The notes under the pieces: generated by a model
The model's input: only the letters and a program-made list of their open reading frames with translations
The model's database searches: none
What the model was told of the DNA's origin: nothing
Position numbers and translations under genes: made by a program
Shown here: one piece after another, positions 1 to 5,244 of the stretch
Layout of the letters: each line of letters begins with the position of its first letter
How positions within the stretch are numbered: the stretch's first letter is position 1
Origin: an uncultured Porphyromonadaceae bacterium
GTDB lineage: Bacteria > Bacteroidota > Bacteroidia > Bacteroidales > Muribaculaceae
Reading direction: 5' to 3'
Assembly: GCA_946183895.1 (NCBI GenBank)
Contig: CAMHDX010000060.1
Coordinates: 1 to 6,210 of the forward strand
Length of the DNA stretch: 6,210 nt

Positions 1-1213
1 CCAACAGTCGCTTGGCGACATTGAGGGTGGTCACGCCGGTTGACTTGTCTTTGAGACCGTCGAACACAAACTCATGCTTGCACACCACGTCCAGGGGCAA
101 CTCATAGGCGTCCTTGAGCCGCTGCTTGATGTAGTTGGCATTGAGGGTGGCAAGTGGACCAACCATCTTGATGTGCTCACGGCCCAGCGACAAGATGTAG
201 GCATAGGCGCGCGCCAGCACACCGAAGTTGCCGGTCCACCCCGTCACTTGACCCATGCTGCGCTTGTCGCTGTCGGCGATGCGGTAGCTGTCGGTCGCGC
301 TGTCATGGACGACGTGCGGTGCCGGCAGCAAGTCCTCCAGCCCGCTACGCACACCCACCGGTCCCGCACCGGGTCCGCCGCCGCCGTGAGGCGTGGAGAA
401 GGTCTTGTGCAGGTTGATGTGCATGATGTCAAAGCCCAAGTCGCCCGGGCGGCAACGGCCCAACAGCGGATTGAGGTTGGCGCCGTCGTAGTACATCAGA
501 CCGCCGGCATCGTGTACCATGGCGGCAATCGCCTTGATGTTGTGCTCAAAGATGCCCAGCGTGTTGGGATTGGTCATCATCATGCCGGCGATGGTGTCGT
601 CGAGCAGAGGCCTGAGGGCGTCAACATCGACGGTGCCGTCGGCGAGGCTCTTGACCACCACCACCTGCAGGCCGGCAACAGCGGCGCTGGCGGGATTGGT
701 ACCGTGAGCCGAGTCGGGCACGATGACGCGCGTGCGGCGTGTGTCGCCACGCAGCTCGTGGTACTTGCGCATAATCATCAGGCCGGTCAACTCGCCGTGG
801 GCGCCGGCATAGGGGTTGAGCGTGAACTCAGCCATGCCGGCAATTTCGCTCAATGCCACTTGCAGACCGTGGTACATCTTGAGCGCGCCTTGGGTGGCGG
901 CGGCAGGTGCGCACGGGTGCAGGTCGCCGAAGGTGTCGCTGAGCTCCTCGTCAATCTTGGGATTATACTTCATGGTGCATGAGCCCAGCGGGTAGAAGCC
1001 CGTGTCGACGCCAAAGTTGTTGTTGCTCATGTTGGTGTAGTGGCGCACCACAGTCAGCTCGTCACACTGGGGCAGCCCGGCATCTTGTTCGCGCATCAGC
1101 TCCGGCGCCAGGTCAATGTCAACCTCGTCAACTGCCGGTTGGGGCAGCGAATATCCCACGCGGCCCTCATGCGAGAGCTCAAATATCAGTTTACTATAGA
1201 ATTGTCTATTCAT
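1..1213 (-). CDS. gcvPB: Glycine dehydrogenase (decarboxylating) subunit 2, P-protein C-terminal half; 3' end cut by window edge
   Basis: This is the PLP-binding half of the glycine cleavage P-protein, which decarboxylates glycine and passes the aminomethyl group to lipoyl-GcvH in the cytoplasm. I translated it from the ATG at 1213-1211 and it stays open for 404 codons to the window edge. Family members are usually about 480-490 residues, so roughly 80 C-terminal residues lie outside. The N-terminal block around residues 57-86 (RHYTNMSNNNFGVDTGFYPL, then GSCTMKYNPK) is typical of the family. DSAHGTNPASA and YYDGANLNPLLG follow. The PLP-lysine motif INLHKTFSTPHGGGGPGAGP has its Schiff-base lysine at Lys270 (bases 404-406). 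The start is 13 bases after the gcvPA stop, with a weak purine-rich stretch (AGAGAAG) before it. It is the last visible gene of the gcv operon. No frameshift or missing catalytic residue is seen. Confidence 0.96.
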   Translation of the reverse strand, partial: MNRQFYSKLIFELSHEGRVGYSLPQPAVDEVDIDLAPELMREQDAGLPQCDELTVVRHYTNMSNNNFGVDTGFYPLGSCTMKYNPKIDEELSDTFGDLHPCAPAAATQGALKMYHGLQVALSEIAGMAEFTLNPYAGAHGELTGLMIMRKYHELRGDTRRTRVIVPDSAHGTNPASAAVAGLQVVVVKSLADGTVDVDALRPLLDDTIAGMMMTNPNTLGIFEHNIKAIAAMVHDAGGLMYYDGANLNPLLGRCRPGDLGFDIMHINLHKTFSTPHGGGGPGAGPVGVRSGLEDLLPAPHVVHDSATDSYRIADSDKRSMGQVTGWTGNFGVLARAYAYILSLGREHIKMVGPLATLNANYIKQRLKDAYELPLDVVCKHEFVFDGLKDKSTGVTTLNVAKRLL

Positions 1214-1226
1214 GCGGCTTCTCTTT

Positions 1227-2558
1227 TTAGGCAGTCAATAATCTGAGAAGACTATCAATGTCGTCGCGCGATTGCTTCTCGGTGACGGCTATGGTCAGGC
1301 GATTGCCTTGACGCACACCGGGCAAGATGCTGTGTTCCATCACCGCCTTGCAGCGTTGCTCCAATGCGGCCTCGCCATCGAGGCATTCAACGACAAACTC
1401 GTTGAGGAACGGACGGGTGGGGTAGACCAGACGGTAACGCTCGCTTGCTACTAGCCGCTTGGCAATGTGGTGTGCGCCGGCATAGCCGCGCTCGCACACC
1501 TCGCGCAGGCCCTTGTCGCCCATCAGGGCGAGGTACACGGTGACAAACAGTGCCATCAGGCTCTGGTTGGAGCAGATGTTGCTTGTTGCCTTCTCGCGGC
1601 GGATGTGCTGCTCGCGTGCCTGGAGTGTCAGCACAAACGAGCGTTGACCCAGGGCATCGGTGGTCGCGCCGACGATGCGGCCGGGGAGCTTGCGGATGTG
1701 CTGCCTGGTGGTGCACATGAAGCCCACGTACGGACCGCCGTAGCCCATTGGGATGCCCAAGCTCTGGCCGTCGCCCACGGCGACATCGGCGCCCCATTCG
1801 CCCGGAGTGCGCAGCACGCCCAGCGTGCTTGCCACGCAGTGCATCACCATCATCGCCTTGGCGGCATGAATCTGCTCGCTCCAGCCCGTGTAGTCCTCCA
1901 CGATGCCGTAGCGGTTGGGCTGGGCAACGATGACACCCGCCACGTCGCCCGCCTGAAGCTTAGCCTCAAGGTCGGTGCGGCTGGTCACGCCATCGTCCTC
2001 GGCAATCTCGTCAAGGGTGATGCCATGATAGTGGGCATAGGTGCGCAGCACGCTGCGCACACCCTCAGCCACGGTACTGCTCACCAGCACGCGGTTGCGC
2101 TTGCGCGCGCTCGCCACGGTCATCATCATCGCCTCGGCGGTGGCGGTGGTGCCGTCGTACATCGACGCGTTGCTCACCTCCATGCCCGTCAGACGCGACA
2201 TCATGGTCTGATACTCAAAGATGTACTGCAGCGTGCCCTGCGAAATCTCAGCCTGATAGGGGGTGTAACTCGTCAAGAACTCGCTGCGGCGGGTAATCTC
2301 GTTGACCACCGCCGGCGTGTAGTGGTCATACACGCCACAGCCCATGAAGCACGCGTCAAAGTGCCGGTTCTCCTTGCTCAACGCGCCGAAGAACTCGCGC
2401 AGCTCATGCTCGCTCATGGCACGGGGCAGGTCGTAGTCGCGATGCAACTGCAACTCGTCGGGGATGTCGCTGTACAAGTCGTCAAGCGACTGCGCGCCTA
2501 TGGTGTTGAGCATGTGCGCGATGTCCCCGGCGGTGTGAGGAAAATATTTGAATGCCAT
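1227..2558 (-). CDS. gcvPA: Glycine dehydrogenase (decarboxylating) subunit 1, P-protein N-terminal half
   Basis: This is a complete 443-residue protein, close to the usual length of about 445 for GcvPA. It is the N-terminal half of the P-protein and needs GcvPB, encoded immediately downstream, to form the active PLP-dependent glycine decarboxylase. Family signatures include the N-terminal HTAGDIAHMLNTIGAQSLDD, the central DHYTPAVVNEITRRSEFLTS followed by YTPYQAEISQGTLQYIFEYQ, then MSRLTGMEVSNASMYDGTTA, and a glycine-rich GIPMGYGGPYVGFMC with GRIVGATTD after it. The ATG at 2558-2556 leaves 17 bases to the gcvH stop and fits the family N-terminus (MAFKYFPHT). The TAA stop is at 1229-1227, 13 bases before gcvPB. 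The stop codon and intervening bases show this is a true two-gene arrangement and not one fused gene broken by a frameshift, because each product has its normal N- and C-terminus. Confidence 0.97.
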   Translation of the reverse strand: MAFKYFPHTAGDIAHMLNTIGAQSLDDLYSDIPDELQLHRDYDLPRAMSEHELREFFGALSKENRHFDACFMGCGVYDHYTPAVVNEITRRSEFLTSYTPYQAEISQGTLQYIFEYQTMMSRLTGMEVSNASMYDGTTATAEAMMMTVASARKRNRVLVSSTVAEGVRSVLRTYAHYHGITLDEIAEDDGVTSRTDLEAKLQAGDVAGVIVAQPNRYGIVEDYTGWSEQIHAAKAMMVMHCVASTLGVLRTPGEWGADVAVGDGQSLGIPMGYGGPYVGFMCTTRQHIRKLPGRIVGATTDALGQRSFVLTLQAREQHIRREKATSNICSNQSLMALFVTVYLALMGDKGLREVCERGYAGAHHIAKRLVASERYRLVYPTRPFLNEFVVECLDGEAALEQRCKAVMEHSILPGVRQGNRLTIAVTEKQSRDDIDSLLRLLTA

Positions 2559-2575
2559 TGGTGTAGCGAATTGCG

Positions 2576-2953
2576 TTACTCGATGGTCGAGCGGTAGGTC
2601 TCGGCGGTCATCAGGTTGTCCAGCTCGCCCTCATCGCTCAGTTGCACCTTTACAATCCAGTTCTCGTAGGGATCCTTGTTGATCAAACCGGGCTCGTCAA
2701 TCAGCGCCTCGTTGACCTCAACGATGGTGCCGCTCACCGGCAGGTTCAGGTCGCTTGCCGCCTTGACACTCTCCACGGCGCCAAACACCTCGCCCGCGTC
2801 GAACTCGTCGTCAACCTCAGGCATGTCAACGTACACCACATTGCCCAACTCATGTTGAGCATAGTCGGTGATACCCACCGTGCCTACTCCGTCCTCTACG
2901 CGCACCCACTCGTGCGTCTCGCTGTAATACAGCCCGTCAATTACCTTACTCAT
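2576..2953 (-). CDS. gcvH: Glycine cleavage system H protein (lipoyl carrier)
   Basis: This complete 125-residue protein matches the usual GcvH length of about 125-130. It is the small lipoylated shuttle that carries the aminomethyl intermediate from GcvPA/PB to GcvT and is then reoxidised by the L-protein. The start YYSETHEWVRVEDG and the segment VGITDYAQHELGNVVYVDMP are diagnostic. The lipoylation site lies in GAVESVKAASDLNLPVSGTI, with the modified lysine at Lys64. The C-terminal NKDPYENWIVKVQLSDEGEL is also typical. The start at 2953 follows a 30-base A/C-rich leader after gcvT with no Shine-Dalgarno sequence, which is common in Bacteroidetes. The lipoate ligase two genes upstream in the same operon is the likely enzyme for Lys64; that link is inferred from position and family function. 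Confidence 0.98.
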   Translation of the reverse strand: MSKVIDGLYYSETHEWVRVEDGVGTVGITDYAQHELGNVVYVDMPEVDDEFDAGEVFGAVESVKAASDLNLPVSGTIVEVNEALIDEPGLINKDPYENWIVKVQLSDEGELDNLMTAETYRSTIE

Positions 2954-2983
2954 TGTGATTATTGTTTTATTGTGATTGGTTTT

Positions 2984-4072
2984 TTAGTGTTTATAACTCT
3001 TCTTGTAGAATTTCTTGGTGACAACTGTCGCGGGGAAGACCTTGCGGCGGATGCGCACCTGCAACTCGTGTCCCAGGTCGCCCACCGGACGCTCGACCAG
3101 CGCCATTGCCAGCGACTTGTCAACGCTGATGCCGCGATAGCCGGTGGTCACGTGGCCCACAACGCGCTCACCGTCAAGCACCTCATAGCCGTGACGCGCG
3201 ATGGCACGGTCGTGAATTTCAAGGCCGACCAGCTTCATTGCGCTGCCTTCGGCCTTCTGGCGCGCGCAGGCATCCTTGCCGATAAAGTCACATGGCTTGT
3301 CAAGCTTGACAAACAGCCCCAGGGTGGCGGCGATGGGCGAAATCTCGGCGCTGAGCTCGTCGCCGTACAGCGGCAGGCCAACCTCGAAGCGCAGCGTGTC
3401 GCGGCAACCGAGGCCGCAAGGCTGCACACCGGCGGCTATCAGCGCGTCCCACATCGACACGATGGTCGCGTGGCTCGCATAGATCTCAAAGCCGTCCTCG
3501 CCGGTGTAGCCCGTGCGGCTCACGATGATGGTCTCGCCGGCAAGGTCCATGGTCTTGAACGTGTAGAACGTCAAGTCGCCGCACTCCAGGTGGAGCACAT
3601 CGCGCAACGTGGCTTCGCTGTCGGGGCCTTGAACGGCAAGCTGGCCGTAATAGTCGCTCTGATGGTCAACTGTCACGTTGAACTTGCCTGCGTGGCTGTT
3701 AATCCACTCCACGTCCTTGTCGATGTTGGCGGCATTGATGACAAGCAGCAGGTCGTTAGGCGCCATCTTGTATACCAGCAGGTCGTCAACAGTGCCACCA
3801 TCGGGATAGAGCATCATGCCGTAAGCAATCTTGCCCGGCTCGAGGGCGGCGACATTGCCCGTGAAGATGTAGTCGACAAATGCCTCGGCATCCTCACCGC
3901 TGACGCGCACCTCGCCCATGTGACTCACGTCAAACACGCCCACGTGGTTGCGCACGGCGTTGTGTTCCTCAACTATGCCGGCATACTGTATCGGCATGTC
4001 AAAGCCGCCAAAGGGGCTCATCAGTGCGCCCAGCGCTACGTGGCGGTCGTGTAAACAAGTTTCTTTGTTCAT
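2984..4072 (-). CDS. gcvT: Aminomethyltransferase, glycine cleavage system T protein
   Basis: This complete 362-residue protein has the normal bacterial GcvT length. It takes the aminomethyl group from lipoyl-GcvH, releases ammonia and forms 5,10-methylenetetrahydrofolate. Visible signatures are the N-terminal MSPFGGFDMPIQYAGIVEEH (residues 18-37), FDVSHMGEVRVSG (47-59), YPDGGTVDDLLVY (89-101) containing the aspartate pair that aligns with the catalytic Asp of the family, VINAANIDKDVEWI (111-124), and the folate-domain hallmark SRTGYTGEDGFEIY (185-198). Near the C-terminus, VGHVTTGYRG and SLAMALVE belong to the barrel domain of the family. The ATG at 4072-4070 overlaps the lplA stop in an ATGA, which suggests translational coupling. 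The C-terminus ends in a lysine-rich tail (KKFYKKSYKH). Confidence 0.97.
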   Translation of the reverse strand: MNKETCLHDRHVALGALMSPFGGFDMPIQYAGIVEEHNAVRNHVGVFDVSHMGEVRVSGEDAEAFVDYIFTGNVAALEPGKIAYGMMLYPDGGTVDDLLVYKMAPNDLLLVINAANIDKDVEWINSHAGKFNVTVDHQSDYYGQLAVQGPDSEATLRDVLHLECGDLTFYTFKTMDLAGETIIVSRTGYTGEDGFEIYASHATIVSMWDALIAAGVQPCGLGCRDTLRFEVGLPLYGDELSAEISPIAATLGLFVKLDKPCDFIGKDACARQKAEGSAMKLVGLEIHDRAIARHGYEVLDGERVVGHVTTGYRGISVDKSLAMALVERPVGDLGHELQVRIRRKVFPATVVTKKFYKKSYKH

Positions 4073-5076
4073 TGATTTATGTTTGTTTGGTTAATTATCA
4101 TGTCGATGAACTGTGATGTGTTCAGTCCATAAATCACGTTACTCATGTCGGTGCCGCCGAGGGCGGCGGTCAATGCCTCGCGGTCAGGCTTGACACCCCT
4201 CAAGGCTGTCAGGATCTCGTCAAGATTGCCGATTTGGAAAAAGTCGCCGCGCATGGTGATGTCTCCGATGGTGCCGCTATCGGTTAGCTCGGCGTCAATC
4301 GCCACCTCGCCGGCGTCGCCAATGCGCGATGCCGATTGCCCTGAGGCACGCCGCGCGCCGCGACCCGCGATGAATGTCGGCGTCAAGTACTCCTCCATGC
4401 GATGCTCGATGGCTGCGACATCGCTGTCGTTGAGCATGATCGTGCCATCGCACAACGCCCGGCGCGCGTGCTCCTTGAACGCGTCAATGCCCATGTCAAG
4501 GTGCCGGCTCAGTGTGGTCACGCGGCTGGTGACGCTTGTCACGCCCTTGCTTTGCAGCTTGGCGCGCGATGGGGTGATGGCATGGCTCATGTGGCTCATG
4601 TCGGTGTCGTAGAGCATCGTGCCGTGCACGATGCTGTAGCCGCCGTGACTGTAGAACGCGCTGCCGCTCACCTTGCCGCCGGCAATCATGATGTCGTTGC
4701 GCCCTGTCGCCGTCGCGTTGAGCCCGAGCGAGCGCAGCATCGACACTATCGCCGATGTGTAGCGGCTATACACCTCGCTCACATTGTCGCCGCGGGTGAT
4801 GTAACTCAGCATGATGTTGCTGCTGTCGGCAAACACACAGCCGCCACCGCTCTTGCGGCGGTACACGGCAATGCCGTGGGCGCGGCAATAGTCCAGGTTG
4901 ACCTCGGTTGCCAACTCCTGGTTGCGACCGATAATGACGGTGGGAGGCACCTGCCACATGAAGTACAACGCGTCGCAGTCGGCGCGCTCCAGCACACCCA
5001 TAGCGTGCTCTTCCATCGCCAGATAGAATGGAAGAGGTTGTGCCGTGACCGATGGTGGCAATGCGAGGTATTTCAT
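4069..5076 (-). CDS. lplA: Lipoate-protein ligase A, two-domain type
   Basis: This 335-residue cytoplasmic enzyme should activate free lipoate with ATP and attach it to lysines of lipoyl domains. The N-terminal LplA/BPL fold is shown by PPTVIIGRNQ (residues 44-53), RRKSGGGCVFAD (73-84), GRNDIMIAGGKVSGSAFYSH (125-144) with the conserved lysine at Lys135, VHGTMLYD (150-157), and KLQSKGVTSVTSRVTTL (173-189). A C-terminal accessory domain follows from about residue 252, with DITMRGDFFQ, as in full-length bacterial LplA; an arginine-rich linker (GRGARRASGQSASR) separates the two. The residue before Asp84 is Ala, where E. coli LplA has His (RRRSGGGAVFHD, from memory). The gene is first in the operon and overlaps gcvT by four bases, pointing to GcvH as its main target. 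Other lipoyl proteins could also be substrates. The precise specificity (lipoate, lipoyl-AMP or octanoate) cannot be read from the sequence. Confidence 0.93.
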   Translation of the reverse strand: MKYLALPPSVTAQPLPFYLAMEEHAMGVLERADCDALYFMWQVPPTVIIGRNQELATEVNLDYCRAHGIAVYRRKSGGGCVFADSSNIMLSYITRGDNVSEVYSRYTSAIVSMLRSLGLNATATGRNDIMIAGGKVSGSAFYSHGGYSIVHGTMLYDTDMSHMSHAITPSRAKLQSKGVTSVTSRVTTLSRHLDMGIDAFKEHARRALCDGTIMLNDSDVAAIEHRMEEYLTPTFIAGRGARRASGQSASRIGDAGEVAIDAELTDSGTIGDITMRGDFFQIGNLDEILTALRGVKPDREALTAALGGTDMSNVIYGLNTSQFIDMIINQTNINQ

Positions 5077-5109
5077 GCTCAGTTCAGTACTTTAAAGCGG
5101 TTGAGTGTG

Positions 5110-5140
5110 TAAAGGTACAAAAAATCCTTGACACCGCAAT
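5110..5140 (-). promoter_or_regulatory. Predicted Bacteroidetes-type promoter of the lplA-gcv operon
   Basis: Read on the minus strand, ATTG (5140-5137) is followed by 19 bases and then TACCTTTA (5117-5110). This resembles the Bacteroidetes consensus TTTG-N19-21-TAnnTTTG, with one mismatch in each element. Transcription would start near 5104, giving a leader of about 30 bases before the lplA ATG. It is the only plausible promoter I found for the operon. The call rests on motif and position only. Confidence 0.55.
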
Positions 5141-5159
5141 AGTTTTAGCACTAAATTGC
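5136..5159. repeat. Imperfect inverted repeat, possible operator
   Basis: On the plus strand GCAAT (5136-5140) is mirrored by ATTGC (5155-5159). Inside, TTTAG (5144-5148) is mirrored by CTAAA (5151-5155) around a 2-base centre. The outer and inner arms are not symmetrically spaced, so it is not one clean palindrome. The left arm covers the predicted -33 element of the lplA promoter, a position where a bound protein could affect RNA polymerase. No regulator family is suggested by the sequence, and an AT-rich region can give such repeats by chance. Confidence 0.35.
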
Positions 5160-5166
5160 TCATCAT

Positions 5167-5197
5167 TTTGTTTTTGTCAAAAAAAAGTTTATATTTG
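5167..5197 (+). promoter_or_regulatory. Predicted Bacteroidetes-type promoter of the plus-strand gene
   Basis: TTTG (5167-5170), a 19-base spacer and TATATTTG (5190-5197) match the Bacteroidetes -33/-7 consensus TTTG and TAnnTTTG exactly. The transcript would start near 5203, about 40 bases before the ATG at 5245. A second TTTG at 5173-5176 could be an alternative -33 element with a shorter spacer of 13 bases, which is less likely. The spacing equals that of the predicted minus-strand promoter, which supports both calls. Confidence 0.65.
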
Positions 5198-5208
5198 CAA
5201 TTTATTTA

Positions 5209-5228
5209 TTATAACAATTTATAACAAT
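5209..5228 (+). repeat. Perfect tandem 10-base direct repeat (TTATAACAAT x2)
   Basis: Two identical adjacent copies of TTATAACAAT occupy 5209-5218 and 5219-5228. They lie just downstream of the predicted plus-strand transcription start and end 16 bases before the ATG, so they would be in the 5' leader. The 10-base period is about one helical turn, as seen in some protein-binding sites, but an unstructured A/U-rich leader that helps initiation without a Shine-Dalgarno site is equally possible. Confidence 0.5.
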
Positions 5229-5244
5229 AACCAAATTTTGCGCT

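Larger units (their letters stand above)
5077..5244. promoter_or_regulatory. Divergent intergenic regulatory region between lplA and the plus-strand gene
   Basis: This 168-base AT-rich gap separates two start codons that point away from each other, so both transcription units must start here or nearby. It contains one Bacteroidetes-type promoter match per strand, an imperfect inverted repeat over the minus-strand -33 element, and a tandem 10-base repeat in the plus-strand leader; each is listed separately. The predicted leaders (about 30 and 40 nt) are too short for a glycine riboswitch, and I see no terminator hairpin. Confidence 0.8.

Noticed and set aside
74..982. A 302-codon plus-strand open frame antisense to gcvPB
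   Set aside because: gcvPB is clearly coding here with its PLP-lysine motif. The plus-strand product is low-complexity-like and without family features.
1213..1240. Possible frameshift splitting a single gcvP gene
   Set aside because: GcvPA ends at a normal family C-terminus with a TAA, and GcvPB starts with its own ATG and a family-like N-terminus, both at the usual lengths for separate subunits.
1467..2597. A 376-codon plus-strand open frame antisense to gcvPA
   Set aside because: It lies opposite a fully conserved gcvPA, with His/Ala/Arg-rich composition and no motif; a shadow frame.
2642..4054. A 470-codon plus-strand open frame antisense to gcvT and gcvH
   Set aside because: It crosses two genes and their spacer opposite well-supported proteins, is very rich in His, Val, Ala and Leu, and shows no recognisable domain. 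It is a by-product of GC-biased codon use.
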